A stretch of 41,633 bases of DNA from a virus. This document shows, one piece after another, positions 24,401 to 32,754 of the stretch. Below the pieces are notes generated by a model. The model made no database searches and had not been told where the DNA came from. It saw only the letters and a list, made by a program, of their open reading frames with translations. How positions within the stretch are numbered: the stretch's first letter is position 1; the number at the start of each line of letters is the position of its first letter. The translations under genes were made by a program, and so were the position numbers. The stretch lies in the IMG/VR virus record IMGVR_UViG_3300009285_003210, positions 1 through 41,633 of that record; one strand, 5' to 3'.

Positions 24401-25102
24401 AAGTCGGCGCTAAGTGATCTGTTCAGCGAACCCTCGCGTGAAGTCCAGGAACTTCAGCTGAAGAAGGCGCAGCTTGAACTGGATCGCCTGTATCGCAAGC
24501 GCGGCGGGGCCAGCGACAAGGATCTGAAGGCGCTGGACAGGGAAATTGCTTCTATCGATGAACAGATTGCCATCATCGAAAAGCGTACGGAGATCTACAA
24601 GCGATTCGCAGAGCTCCAGGATCAGACAATTCGTACCGAACAGGAGATACTTGATCAGTCCCGTATCCTTGGCGAGCTGATCAATAAGTCTTCTGCGCAG
24701 GTTCAGATTCTGAATTCTGCTACGTGGTTCGCCGCGCTTACACTGATCAACTTCGCGAATGCGACGAATGAAGTAACAGCGGGCATCCGTGCCGGGGCAG
24801 GTTCAGTATCTGGAGCCGCAGTCGGCGGGCCGGTAGGCGGCTGGTCGTGGATGAACGAAGGGGCTTCTGGTACGTCTGAGCTCGTGAAGCTCCCTTCTGG
24901 CAGCTACGTCTTCAGCGCCGCGCAGACGCGCGCGATGATTGGCGGCGGCCGAGGCGGCGACATTACGATCAATCTGACTCTACAGGGGCAAAGCCGGGAT
25001 CAGGTTAAGCGCGATGTAATGGATGCGCTGGATAAGGCTCTGGTTGGAGCATCGTTTGGCGGTGGGTATATTGGGAGCGGGAGTTACGTCCCGAGCGGAT
25101 AA
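21413..25102 (+). CDS. Tail tape measure protein
   Basis: 1229 residues, by far the longest protein of the tail-assembly segment. It opens with a TP901-type start (NFLISAQDTASYVVNTL) and an Ala/Leu/Gln-rich helical stretch. Residues about 180-420 resemble the TP901 core domain (MSARFETAMMQLYSQAGEA, LVSGVLGPAQNAAAAMAQMN, ETAATRLRYAFSLLGAPTDK). Hydrophobic segments lie at about 519-606 and 680-710. A coiled coil occurs at about 1005-1090 (EVQELQLKKAQLELDRLYRK). By the usual 0.15 nm per residue this suggests a tail near 180 nm. It sets tail length and enters the host envelope during DNA ejection. The stop overlaps the next ATG. Confidence 0.9.
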   Translation: MVNENLNFLISAQDTASYVVNTLRGELTALGAAGKATFASLSLEAQAAQLSFAKLSLAADALAKSLPVVKYRTQEQNLAQAQLNAQLALAAQRAHALTAANLELAASQKIAASQASLRGLSTGINEMQAIQWAAMQKPFVPTSPNSLINAGNALKAAGEHAAKFGTVVRQTGMNITMGLTLPLTLVGGAAVGMSARFETAMMQLYSQAGEARSEIEHLTEGVLELSKTTQQGPGELAESLFQLESIGIRGDASLKALRISAIGATTGQADLIEVTRALGAVLVSGVLGPAQNAAAAMAQMNAIVGSGRLDMDDFAAAMNSGVLPAAKNYGITLIDTGAALAVLTDSGLSAETAATRLRYAFSLLGAPTDKAREILKALGLEGLELGRIIREKGLLEGIRILKERLDAYSTDPTVRAGMINAAFGGGRSSTTVITLIDQYDELVKKQRQVGDLNAEFWNQYIAMTETFGYKWGVFRSRLERDMILLGKAVLPLAEAFLNKLEPAISHLVGWFTGLDPTVQKIILGFAGLLVVLGPVLIIFGALASAFGVFVTGAGFVLASLGLISAGWLGVAGAATAAFIAENLALFGIPILVAGAVAALYLLIKHWGAVKGKMSSALPGVGKSFASGGMAASVAAIAVPTMAPFIALYQLLTGRTIYFKQVWDAVWRSLPLSVQQAIATIVNPFIDGMNKVIDVMNVVIHIGAIVFWPITLGIMALVLSIRGLQSVWGSVIGALGTTVSSVWSFISAVFRAAIQGILNQFPFIPALWNAAVNLLPTAMQRVMDAVKNFFRTALQEMLDLLPGWVKKIGDAFGWVAKGIGAVVGAMNPPDIGHIGGLTPGGGGEINIDQAFAESGRKVLEQRQEEWRAAMIFLSQFQMPELPGGGGPYTGAEDIPELGGGDKLNKTEFGLLKLAEAFKIFGEITNSDSIPAFKEWLDMQKKFVEAQEAMAVRIEQARNPLLSMQMALLAIRTRILETNGTIATFLRNDVFMPALNAFKSALSDLFSEPSREVQELQLKKAQLELDRLYRKRGGASDKDLKALDREIASIDEQIAIIEKRTEIYKRFAELQDQTIRTEQEILDQSRILGELINKSSAQVQILNSATWFAALTLINFANATNEVTAGIRAGAGSVSGAAVGGPVGGWSWMNEGASGTSELVKLPSGSYVFSAAQTRAMIGGGRGGDITINLTLQGQSRDQVKRDVMDALDKALVGASFGGGYIGSGSYVPSG

Positions 25103-25470
25103 TGGCAGCAGTCTTTGCGCTAGGTTCTCTCACATTCCCAGCTGGGGAAATGCCCACTGAGGGCGACCTTCATCATGTGCAGCCGCAGCGGTGGGTTGAG
25201 TTTGAGCCGATTGGAGCCAGCAGCCCCGGCACCCTCTTGACGTATCTCGGCAGCCCCAGCATCAAGCATGAACTGACGGCATATGTCAAGGACGCGACGC
25301 GCGATACGCTGACGACGATCTATAACGCCCGCGCCACAGTGCTTTGGACAACGCCGTGGGATGGCACGGGCTACCTCGTTCAGATGACAAATCTGAAGAT
25401 CACGAAGGATCGGGCAACACGCGGCATCAACCGTTGGAAGGCGACGTTCACTCTCGTAAAGGCGGCTTAG
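25102..25470 (+). CDS. Distal tail / baseplate-associated protein
   Basis: 122 residues, start overlapping the tape measure stop (TAATG). Beta-rich: RWVEFEPIGASSPGTLLTYL, KHELTAYVKDATRDTL, and WKATFTLVKAA. Small proteins in this place between tape measure and hub usually belong to the distal tail or initiator complex. The wording around 'W...tLtLv.a' resembles such ring-forming proteins, but a specific family is not claimed. Confidence 0.5.
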   Translation: MAAVFALGSLTFPAGEMPTEGDLHHVQPQRWVEFEPIGASSPGTLLTYLGSPSIKHELTAYVKDATRDTLTTIYNARATVLWTTPWDGTGYLVQMTNLKITKDRATRGINRWKATFTLVKAA

Positions 25471-25473
25471 GGA

Positions 25474-28400
25474 ATGGCCACGCTCGATACGCTTGTCTAC
25501 CAGTTCAACCGCGAGCTTCTGCTTGTCGTCAAAATCAATGGGGTTAATCTTCAGCCGGTTACGAGCAGCGCGCTGACTGATACGGGTGTGCCGGGCGTCA
25601 GCAGCATCCGCACCAGCAAGGCGCTAGACAGCCCGGTGCCGGTATGCGATATAGAGTTGAGCCATCTCGCTACGTGGATCCGCCGTGGCCACAGTGTTAC
25701 GGTTGATATGGGCTACGTGGGCGCACCAGCGCAGCGCGTCTTCACGGGCTACGTACAGAGCCGTGAGCGCAAGGTGGCGGGCGCAACGCTGCGCTGTCTT
25801 GGCAAATCCTACTCGCTCTTCCGTACGATCCAGATTGGCGATGTAAATGTCAGCGGCAAGACGGTAAAGAATGCCATCAAAGACATTCTGACAGATGTTG
25901 GTATTACTGATCGTAATGTCAACGTCGGCAGCTTTACCCTGAATACGAGCGGGCAGGACAGCATGAAGCTGGAGCGCATGCCTGCGAGCCAGATGGTGCA
26001 GATGCTCGCCGACATCGATGGCAGCCGTACCTATGAAACGAATATGGGAACGGTGGTCATCGGGCCGCTGGAAGAAGTGCCTGCGCCGACAGCGGCCTAC
26101 ACGTATACGACCAGTACGCAGGCAACGGCGATCGTGCTAAACGGCAGCGATCGCGAAGACCCCGACTACTTTAGGAATCAGGTCATCGTAACCGGCGCGA
26201 CGCTACAGTCTGATGGCGATACGGAAGCCGTAACGCTGTCGGCGACGGCGCAGCTTGTAGATGCCGGAAGCCTGATCCAGCCGCCCATGCCGTCGGGCAC
26301 GTATATCGGCACAGAATACAGCAATCAACTGATTGATACGCAGGCGCAATGCGACGCGCTGGCGCTGGTTCTGCTCTCGCGATTCGCGCGCATCCCGCGT
26401 TATCTAACGCTGGAAATCGCGGGAGACCCGCGCGTTGACATTGGCATGACCATCAGCCTTGAATTCACCCACATGGGCATCAGTTCAAGCCGGTGGTTCG
26501 TGCATGGCATAAGCCATTCGGTTGATAATAGCGGCGGCTACCGCACGACGCTACAGCTACGCGGCGGCGATCTGCTTGGCGGCACCCTGACGCTTGCGCC
26601 CGTTGCCACGTTCTCGGCCATGTCTGAAGTTGAGAACATGGGCGGCAGAATGCTGACGGTCATCTATCTTGATGCCACCGCCAGCTATGACCCTGATGGG
26701 ACGATTACTGATCCAACCGGCTATGTATGGACGGCGAACCAGCCGATTACGATGGGCACGGGCAAGCGCCTGACCGTGAACGCCGATACGACGGGCTGGG
26801 TCGGCGATCTTGAAATTACCCTGACGCTGACAGACGATGACGGCGCAACGGCGACCAGCGTACAGGTTGTGCCGTATGGCGGGGCGGCTGATGTCATCAT
26901 TCCCGCACTGTATGCCGCGATCAATAACAATGCCACGGCCACGTTGGACGGCGGCCAGACATGGAATAACCAGTCTGGATCAACATGCATCAGCGTAGGG
27001 GCGCGCCCCGCAGACGGTGTGAATATTGGCCATGCCTGTTTTGGGTATTCGAACGGCGTGATCAAGCGTACGACAGATGGCTGCGCGAGTGCGCTGACGA
27101 CTGTGTATACGCTGGCCAGCGGAGCGGCCATCAATGATATCCAGTGGGACTGGCGCAACGGGAACGTTGTCTGGGCCATCAGCGAAGACGCGCAGGTTCT
27201 GATCTCGCTCGATGCCGGGGTAACGTGGTCTGTCTACTCGGCGCTGCGGAGCATTACATATGTTTCGGGCACGGCTACGGCTGCCGCTCTTGGGAATAGT
27301 ATCGGTCTCCCCGGAGCCGGTGGCGTCTATGTCTTTGGCGGAACAGGCGGTGGCTATCCGCTGATTGCTTATGACCCCGTTGTTGGCTCGAAAGAATGGG
27401 TACATGTTGCATTTACTGGAGAAATAGCCGAAGACATGCCTGCCGATGCTACGATGAGAATTGTAGATTATGCTGCCGAAGGTAGCGGGCTTGAAGCTAT
27501 GATCTTGTCGTGGTCAAGTGGCGGCGGGTTGCCAATCATATTTGTACAGGGTAGGACGAGAGACCTCATTGCGAGCGCGTCTATTGGGGGCACTACATGG
27601 TCCAGTGTAAGAGATTCTGGGACGGAAGACTTTTCTGGTTTGCGCCACTATGGGGGTTATTTATTCCGCATTGAGTTAACTGCAGACGCGAATGGGCAAT
27701 TACAACGCTCTTCAGATAATGGCATTACATGGGAAGATATTGGACCAACGCCGTTCCTTGGTTCTGAAGGGGATTGGTGGGGATGCCGTGATTTCGATTT
27801 TGCCATTGATGGGAAAATGTATGCTCTTTATGGTGTCGCAAACGGCCTTTCAGATAATGATGATGATTCTGGCACAGATGTTTATCGTGTTTCGCAGCCT
27901 ACTATCGGTTCTCCACCGAGTTTCGTACTTATCCACGAAGATAACGAACGCACATTCAGCAGCGATCTTAATGTGCCAATTGCGGTTAGTTGTCACCCAG
28001 ATAATGCGGATTGGCTCGTTATCCAACTAGATGCCGCGAGCGGCAATGACCGATTTACGACTTGCGAGAACCTGAATGATGTTTCGCCCACATTCACAAA
28101 GATTACTGGTGATGCAAACAATATGGGGCCAGTTCGCATCCTATCTTCTGGCCGCTATGTGGCGGCCAATAGCTCTAGCATTGAATATAGTGATGATAAG
28201 GGAGCGACGTTCAGCACTGCGCAGGCAATGGGGAATTCTAGTACGCTAAATATTTCTCGGGCAAATGGTGCTGGGCCAATATTTGTCAAAGTGGGATCTG
28301 GCGGATTCGCTCTAGAAATCTGGCGTTCAACAGACGGCGCAACTTGGACACGGATTATAACCGGCACTACCGATAATCCAACCAGTATGGTTTATGATTC

Positions 28401-30147
28401 AGTAAATGATGCCTTGTATCTCGCCACTGGCAGTACGGGGGCGGCCGATCGTATTGGTCGGATTGATAATGCATCGACATTAGGGGCAGATGCCGGGGCG
28501 TTAACAGATATTACTGGTAATCTAGACAGTTTAACTAATTGGGGGAGTGTCGATATTGGCGATGGCGGCATTGCCATTGCTGCATCGACAGGCGTCACCG
28601 CCGTCTATTATACAAATGCTGCGATAAGCCCGCCGGGGGCATCACGTGCTTTCTGGCGCGCCACAACGACATTCGGCGGCCTGAAGACCGGGCGCTTCAT
28701 GGTAGGGGATACAACGCAGTTCCATTGTGCATTCGCGAATAGAAGTGTCTGGCACAGCACAGATGGCGCGACATGGACAGAGACCACGAACGTCTTCCCA
28801 GCCAATACCGTTCCATGGCATGCGATCTGGCTTGGACGGAATCAAGGGCCGCTGGGCGGAGCCATCTTCGCTGCCGCGCTTGAAGATACGGTAACGCCGA
28901 ATAACGGCTATCTGGTGAAGAGCGTTGATGGATTCGTTACAGCGCCGATTATGCGTCCAACGACAGGCAGCGTTGCCGTGACGTGGCCCGCGAGCGCGAA
29001 GGGGAAGAAGATCGCCATCGGGGCGGCGGCGAGCACCCCCAGTGGCGGACAGATCCTCATAGTTGGCGAGGACGATGACGACATCGCCGTCATGGACGGA
29101 CAACTGAGCAGTTCTTGGAGCGTACGTAGAAATACGGGAACCACCGAACATTATATGCAGTTGCGCTATGGAGCTGGCGCACTTTGGCGCATCCAGATCC
29201 AGGGCATCTGCCCGGAATGCACCGACGCGGTTGGCACGCTGGAACGATCACTAGATCGCGGGGCGACATGGGCAGCCGTTGGCCCCTCGCATTATCTGGA
29301 TACTGATCCATTCGACGAGTGGGTCGGCGTGAAGCGTTACGATTTTGCGGCAAACGGCTGGCTATGGGTCCTGATCACGCCATTTAGCAACAACGAAACG
29401 TCCAAGCCGCAACTCTATCGCGTTCAGAACCCGTTAGATGCAAATCCGACGTTTGAACTCATGTACACCGAGGAGCACACTGGCATCTTCGGTGATTTCC
29501 TGCGCGGCGTGACTGTTACCTGCCATCCGACGAACCCTAACGTCGTGCTGTTCCAAGCGGATTATTCAAACACGGATATGCATTTCATTCACACAACGAA
29601 CGCCACCGCAGGAGTTCCAACATTCTCCTGCACAGGCGACGTTGCGGCGGCTAACACGCTCGACAGCGTCACGATGCTCGGGAACGGCGTCATCTTTGGG
29701 TACCGCAGTTCGACAATCAGGTATAGCGAAGACTACGGGGCCACATGGCCCACTGGCCAAGATCAAGACATTGGCGGGAATGTCGCTATCACTTACGGAG
29801 CGCTCCGACACTATACGCAGCGCGATCGTAGCGTAGCGGGGGCATTCCGAGGATTTCTGCGAACGTTTACGGGGCCAGGCAGTGAAATGTGGATGACGGT
29901 CGATGGGGGCAAGAAATGGCGCCGCGTCTGGATTACCACCGCGAGTCTCGGGTCGAGCGTATGGCAGGACGTTTACGACAACGTGCGTGATGTTTTGTGG
30001 ATGGCGGCTGAAAGCTATGGGGCATGGTCGATCAGCGGGATCGCGGCCCTTGGACGCGACGAAGGCGTAGCAGTAGCGCAGACACATAATCTCGATGCTC
30101 TAGCTTGGGGCAGCCAAGACTGGGGTGGCATCGCGGTGATCCCATGA
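25474..30147 (+). CDS. Giant baseplate hub with PKD-like domain and two propeller repeats
   Basis: 1557 residues. Residues 1 to about 370 look like a gpD/gp27-like hub (RRGHSVTVDMGYVGAPAQRV, FTGYVQSRERKVAGATLRCL, VFDGISHS-like FVHGISHSVDNSGGYRTTL). About 376-470 is PKD-like (LDATASYDPDGTITD ... LTLTDDDGATATS). The rest contains repeated Asp-box/BNR motifs (SLDAGVTW, SSDNGITW, RSTDGATW, HSTDGATW, SLDRGATW, SEDYGATW), typical of sialidase-type beta-propellers. It falls into two homologous halves, about 472-1035 and 1036-1557. The first half's core (about 27.4-28.6 kb) is AT-richer than the flanks. The likely role is the tail tip, with propellers binding or cutting host glycans. Confidence 0.75.
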   Translation: MATLDTLVYQFNRELLLVVKINGVNLQPVTSSALTDTGVPGVSSIRTSKALDSPVPVCDIELSHLATWIRRGHSVTVDMGYVGAPAQRVFTGYVQSRERKVAGATLRCLGKSYSLFRTIQIGDVNVSGKTVKNAIKDILTDVGITDRNVNVGSFTLNTSGQDSMKLERMPASQMVQMLADIDGSRTYETNMGTVVIGPLEEVPAPTAAYTYTTSTQATAIVLNGSDREDPDYFRNQVIVTGATLQSDGDTEAVTLSATAQLVDAGSLIQPPMPSGTYIGTEYSNQLIDTQAQCDALALVLLSRFARIPRYLTLEIAGDPRVDIGMTISLEFTHMGISSSRWFVHGISHSVDNSGGYRTTLQLRGGDLLGGTLTLAPVATFSAMSEVENMGGRMLTVIYLDATASYDPDGTITDPTGYVWTANQPITMGTGKRLTVNADTTGWVGDLEITLTLTDDDGATATSVQVVPYGGAADVIIPALYAAINNNATATLDGGQTWNNQSGSTCISVGARPADGVNIGHACFGYSNGVIKRTTDGCASALTTVYTLASGAAINDIQWDWRNGNVVWAISEDAQVLISLDAGVTWSVYSALRSITYVSGTATAAALGNSIGLPGAGGVYVFGGTGGGYPLIAYDPVVGSKEWVHVAFTGEIAEDMPADATMRIVDYAAEGSGLEAMILSWSSGGGLPIIFVQGRTRDLIASASIGGTTWSSVRDSGTEDFSGLRHYGGYLFRIELTADANGQLQRSSDNGITWEDIGPTPFLGSEGDWWGCRDFDFAIDGKMYALYGVANGLSDNDDDSGTDVYRVSQPTIGSPPSFVLIHEDNERTFSSDLNVPIAVSCHPDNADWLVIQLDAASGNDRFTTCENLNDVSPTFTKITGDANNMGPVRILSSGRYVAANSSSIEYSDDKGATFSTAQAMGNSSTLNISRANGAGPIFVKVGSGGFALEIWRSTDGATWTRIITGTTDNPTSMVYDSVNDALYLATGSTGAADRIGRIDNASTLGADAGALTDITGNLDSLTNWGSVDIGDGGIAIAASTGVTAVYYTNAAISPPGASRAFWRATTTFGGLKTGRFMVGDTTQFHCAFANRSVWHSTDGATWTETTNVFPANTVPWHAIWLGRNQGPLGGAIFAAALEDTVTPNNGYLVKSVDGFVTAPIMRPTTGSVAVTWPASAKGKKIAIGAAASTPSGGQILIVGEDDDDIAVMDGQLSSSWSVRRNTGTTEHYMQLRYGAGALWRIQIQGICPECTDAVGTLERSLDRGATWAAVGPSHYLDTDPFDEWVGVKRYDFAANGWLWVLITPFSNNETSKPQLYRVQNPLDANPTFELMYTEEHTGIFGDFLRGVTVTCHPTNPNVVLFQADYSNTDMHFIHTTNATAGVPTFSCTGDVAAANTLDSVTMLGNGVIFGYRSSTIRYSEDYGATWPTGQDQDIGGNVAITYGALRHYTQRDRSVAGAFRGFLRTFTGPGSEMWMTVDGGKKWRRVWITTASLGSSVWQDVYDNVRDVLWMAAESYGAWSISGIAALGRDEGVAVAQTHNLDALAWGSQDWGGIAVIP

Positions 30148-30185
30148 ACCAGAACCCGATGGAGCTGGTGGCGGTGGTGCGATGA
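30144..30185 (+). CDS. Possible 13-codon coupling peptide
   Basis: The ATG at 30144 overlaps the hub stop (ATGA) and the frame MNQNPMELVAVVR ends with a TGA that overlaps the ATG of the next gene. It contains a GGAGCTGGTGG stretch that could serve as Shine-Dalgarno for that gene. It may only relay ribosomes from one gene to the next; a functional peptide is doubtful. Confidence 0.2.
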   Translation: MNQNPMELVAVVR

Positions 30186-30532
30186 GCAGATTCCAGAGCC
30201 AGCATCAGGCCATCGCCCATCTGTTCGCGCAGATAGAGAACATCAAGGCGCGGCTGTCTAGGATCTCAACGCCCGGCGGACAGCTTCGTATTGAAAGCAC
30301 GACGATTCAGGGCGGCGTGTGGCCGCATGATCATGCTGATGCGGAAGGGGCCGGGCAGATAGAATATGAACCTGCCATTGCCAGCAATTGGAATGGAAAC
30401 CAGGACCCGGGGAATCTCTGGCAGGCACTTGATCAGCTTGCCAGTAGAATTAAGGCGATTGAAGCGGCTCTTATTGGCATACCCCCAATTGTGTATCCTG
30501 CAAATACGATGCTCTTCAATGGAATGGAGTAA
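30182..30532 (+). CDS. Small trimeric-coiled-coil-type tail protein
   Basis: 116 residues. An N-terminal heptad-like helix (HLFAQIENIKARLSRI), a strand-rich middle with WPHDHADAEG, and LWQALDQLASRIKAIEAALIG, closely resembling the 'vq.aldeL..ri..le' trimerisation helix common in tail fibres. It follows the hub and probably forms a tail-tip or fibre adaptor. The four-base overlap upstream indicates coupling. Confidence 0.55.
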   Translation: MSRFQSQHQAIAHLFAQIENIKARLSRISTPGGQLRIESTTIQGGVWPHDHADAEGAGQIEYEPAIASNWNGNQDPGNLWQALDQLASRIKAIEAALIGIPPIVYPANTMLFNGME

Positions 30533-30535
30533 CCA

Positions 30536-31210
30536 ATGGCGAAACCAACCGCAGTAACCGAAGCAGGGACGGCAAAGGTTCTCCTCCTTGCGGATAGCAC
30601 CGCAACCACGCCGGGCGCTAATACGCCCGCCGCCGTAACCGCTGGGACGTCCGGAGAGTCCACCTACCCCGTTGGGTGGCTTGGGGTAGCCACACACCGC
30701 GTAGGCGACGCTAGGGGTAGCCCTGGAGGCTTTACGGTGGGCACGCCCATAGCCGTTGGAGGCGGGTTTGATAACAGCGCCGCCGGTACAGCCCGCGCCT
30801 TCGCCGTTGACGAGAACGGCGTGCAGCTTGTCAAGGATGTGGGGGCGCTGAATCTACCGCTTCAACAGCCAACGGCGGGAGTAAGCCTAAGCGCCGCCAG
30901 TGAAGCCGGGATTACGCTGGCAGATGCTACACGCTTTCAGTATCTACAACGCCTTCAGCTTATTTGCGTGGGGACTGTACTGGGAGGAACAGGGGCCGGG
31001 AGCTGGTCGTTGAAGAATGGCGCAGCGGGCACAGTCCTTCAGTGGCTTCCTGGAAAAATGGGCACGCCTAATATCTTGGATAGTTATCTATTTGAATTCC
31101 CTACGCCGCACAAGACAAACGTAGCGGGAGGTTCATTTGTTCTGACTCCAAGCAGTACATTCCTTGGGACATGGCAGGTGATCGCGAATGGGTTTAGGAG
31201 CGTATTGTAA
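30536..31210 (+). CDS. Hypothetical tail-tip / virion protein
   Basis: 224 residues, rich in Ala, Gly and Thr. Starts three bases after the preceding stop. Early part: GTAKVLLLADSTATTPG and AVTAGTSGESTYPVGW; later part with strands QYLQRLQLICVGTVLG, GSWSLKNGAAGTVLQW and FLGTWQVIANGFRSVL. It reads like a small receptor-binding or decoration protein, beta-rich with few charged residues. No family recognised. Confidence 0.5.
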   Translation: MAKPTAVTEAGTAKVLLLADSTATTPGANTPAAVTAGTSGESTYPVGWLGVATHRVGDARGSPGGFTVGTPIAVGGGFDNSAAGTARAFAVDENGVQLVKDVGALNLPLQQPTAGVSLSAASEAGITLADATRFQYLQRLQLICVGTVLGGTGAGSWSLKNGAAGTVLQWLPGKMGTPNILDSYLFEFPTPHKTNVAGGSFVLTPSSTFLGTWQVIANGFRSVL

Positions 31211-31499
31211 AGTGTCCGGTTATGACGTGCAGCATGCAAGTTTTGAGGAACAGCAAGCATTCCTAATCTTGTCGCCCGCGAAACAGAATCTTAAGATCTA
31301 TCTAAATGGAAAGGAGACAAATGGCTCAGTAGCAGAAGCGTTACGGCGAATCGCGAAACTTGAAGGAGGGCAAGTTGCGCATGATGACCGACTAAAGAAG
31401 CTAGAGCACTGGCAGATTGCCGCCGCATCAATCATTGGAGCAGCAATTATTCTAGGTCCGGCATTCTTCTGGAAGCTCGGGCAATGGATAGGAGGATAA
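31188..31499 (+). CDS. XhlA-like holin-associated membrane protein, start uncertain
   Basis: 103 residues from ATG 31188 (GTG 31212 is an alternative). The C-terminal part is typical of XhlA-type lysis proteins: a charged helix (VAEALRRIAKLEGGQVAHDD, RLKKLEHWQ) followed by one membrane segment (IAAASIIGAAIILGPAFFW) and a short basic tail. A strong ribosome-binding site (AAAGGAG) and an ATG at 31321 lie inside, but that ATG is in another frame and meets TAG after three codons; one extra base would give MAQVAEALRR, a natural start. So this could be a fused/extended gene or a gene with a one-base lesion. Next gene is a holin. Confidence 0.5.
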   Translation: MGLGAYCKVSGYDVQHASFEEQQAFLILSPAKQNLKIYLNGKETNGSVAEALRRIAKLEGGQVAHDDRLKKLEHWQIAAASIIGAAIILGPAFFWKLGQWIGG

Positions 31500-31501
31500 A
31501 C

Positions 31502-31708
31502 ATGAATGTTAATCCCAATATCAATGCGGCAACACACCGCGGGGGAGTGGCATTACTGCCGCTCGTCACAGGGCTTTTTGCCGTCATCATCAAGGCGCTG
31601 AACGATCAGGAGTTCAATGAGACAACGTGGTGGCTGCTCGGTTCAGCGGCGGCAACGAACGCGCTGACGGTGTATCTGAACTGGATCAGGGGCACGAGCC
31701 CGCAATGA
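31502..31708 (+). CDS. Small holin-like membrane protein
   Basis: 68 residues from ATG 31502, chosen because AGGAGG lies directly upstream; an ATG six codons earlier would place the site inside the gene. Two hydrophobic segments are visible (GVALLPLVTGLFAVIIKAL and TWWLLGSAAATNALTVYLNW), separated by a short charged loop, as in class II holins. Holins make the membrane lesion that lets the endolysin reach the wall. Position between an XhlA-like protein and an amidase supports this. Confidence 0.65.
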   Translation: MNVNPNINAATHRGGVALLPLVTGLFAVIIKALNDQEFNETTWWLLGSAAATNALTVYLNWIRGTSPQ

Positions 31709-31950
31709 GTCCGTGCCCGCGATGCGGCCGTGCCAACGCCCTCGTCCGCGAGACGGATCGCTGGGGGTCGTATCTCAACTGCTGGACGTGCGGCTTCAAC
31801 AAGGAGGAGATCGACGGCGAGCCGTTTGCGTGGTCGCCGCACAATCCGCACAGGGAGTATCTTGATCCTGTCGTGACGGCGGGCGAGATAGAGCGGGCGA
31901 AGCGGGAGTATCAGCGGGCGTACAGGGCGCGGAAGCGTGCTACCGCTTGA
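31705..31950 (+). CDS. Zinc-ribbon protein in the lysis module
   Basis: 81 residues from ATG 31705, overlapping the holin stop by four bases (ATGA). Two cysteine pairs (CPRC at residues 4-7 and CWTC at 26-29) form a zinc ribbon. The C-terminal half is a basic helix (EIERAKREYQRAYRARKR). This could bind nucleic acid. Its last 14 bases overlap the amidase start. It belongs to a second GC-rich patch. Confidence 0.6.
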   Translation: MSPCPRCGRANALVRETDRWGSYLNCWTCGFNKEEIDGEPFAWSPHNPHREYLDPVVTAGEIERAKREYQRAYRARKRATA

Positions 31951-32686
31951 CCGGCAAGCGGCGCTCGAAAGGATTATCGGCATGACGTTCGCGGCAGCGT
32001 ACCCCGGCGCCATCGTCGTACCGGCCGACCCGCGCAACTACTACGGGCCAGACTCCGGCCGGCGCAAGTGCTGGCCGCTGGCCATCGTCTACCACACGCC
32101 CCAGGAGCCCGCTGACAACTACGAATCCACGCCGGCCTATTTCTCGACCTTCCGCCCGTACGATCCGGCGACCGGCCTCGGCGGCCCCGCATCGACCCGC
32201 TACTACCTCGACAACGACGGCGACCTGTATCAGATGGTGCCGGAGGACTGGGGCGCCATCGCCAACGGGCTCGACGGCAAGCCGAAGCCCTATTGGGCCT
32301 TGCCGGACTCACTCAACCTTCAGACGGACAACATCGAGATCGAGGGCTACGCCCATTCGTTGAAGGACACGATGACGAATGCCCAGTGGAGGACGCTCGT
32401 GGACTGGTCGACGTGGTCGATGATCCGGTATTCGATCTCCCGCGAGGAGGGCCGGATGATGGGGCACTATGAGCTGAGCGTGCAGCGGTCAGATCCGGGA
32501 CCGTGGCTGATGGGCAGCGGAATCAAGCAGGAGGTGTTGGCGAGAGTGAATCAATACGAGCGTGACGTGAAGATGCTTCAGGCCGAGAACGAGGTGCGGA
32601 AGGGCGAGATCCAGGCGCTGTTCAAGGCGCTGTTCGTGCCGCCACTGGGGCTGCGGCCGAGAGTCGAAACGCTGGAGCAGAAATGA
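31937..32686 (+). CDS. Endolysin: N-acetylmuramoyl-L-alanine amidase (Amidase_2/PGRP type)
   Basis: 249 residues from a GTG start. Amidase_2 signs: VYHTPQ with zinc ligand H53; STRYYLDNDGDLYQMV; NIEIEGYA; second ligand H177 in MGHYEL; and D186 in RSDPGPW at the third-ligand place. It should cut the amide bond between N-acetylmuramic acid and L-alanine in peptidoglycan, releasing phage at the end of infection. After about residue 190 a coiled-coil-like tail follows (VNQYERDVKMLQAENEVRKG). No signal peptide, so it needs the nearby holin. GC-rich relative to surroundings. Confidence 0.8.
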   Translation: MLPLDRQAALERIIGMTFAAAYPGAIVVPADPRNYYGPDSGRRKCWPLAIVYHTPQEPADNYESTPAYFSTFRPYDPATGLGGPASTRYYLDNDGDLYQMVPEDWGAIANGLDGKPKPYWALPDSLNLQTDNIEIEGYAHSLKDTMTNAQWRTLVDWSTWSMIRYSISREEGRMMGHYELSVQRSDPGPWLMGSGIKQEVLARVNQYERDVKMLQAENEVRKGEIQALFKALFVPPLGLRPRVETLEQK

Positions 32687-32710
32687 GCTATCCGGGATTT
32701 CCGGATAGCT
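32686..32710 (+). other. Perfect 10-bp inverted repeat after the endolysin gene
   Basis: AGCTATCCGG, a 5-base loop GATTT, and CCGGATAGCT form a perfect 10-bp stem starting on the last base of the endolysin gene. No T-run follows, so a classical intrinsic terminator is unlikely; an attenuator, an mRNA stabiliser or a processing site are possible. A 23-codon frame (32683-32754, overlapping the endolysin stop) runs through it. Confidence 0.6.
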
Positions 32711-32754
32711 GCGCGGCCGAGCTGGTGCGCGCCGGGAAGGCGCTGGAGGGATAG

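Noticed and set aside
32683-32754. A 23-codon frame after the endolysin
   Set aside because: Nearly half of it is the perfect palindrome, so the sequence is better explained as a structural element, despite the ATGA overlap.
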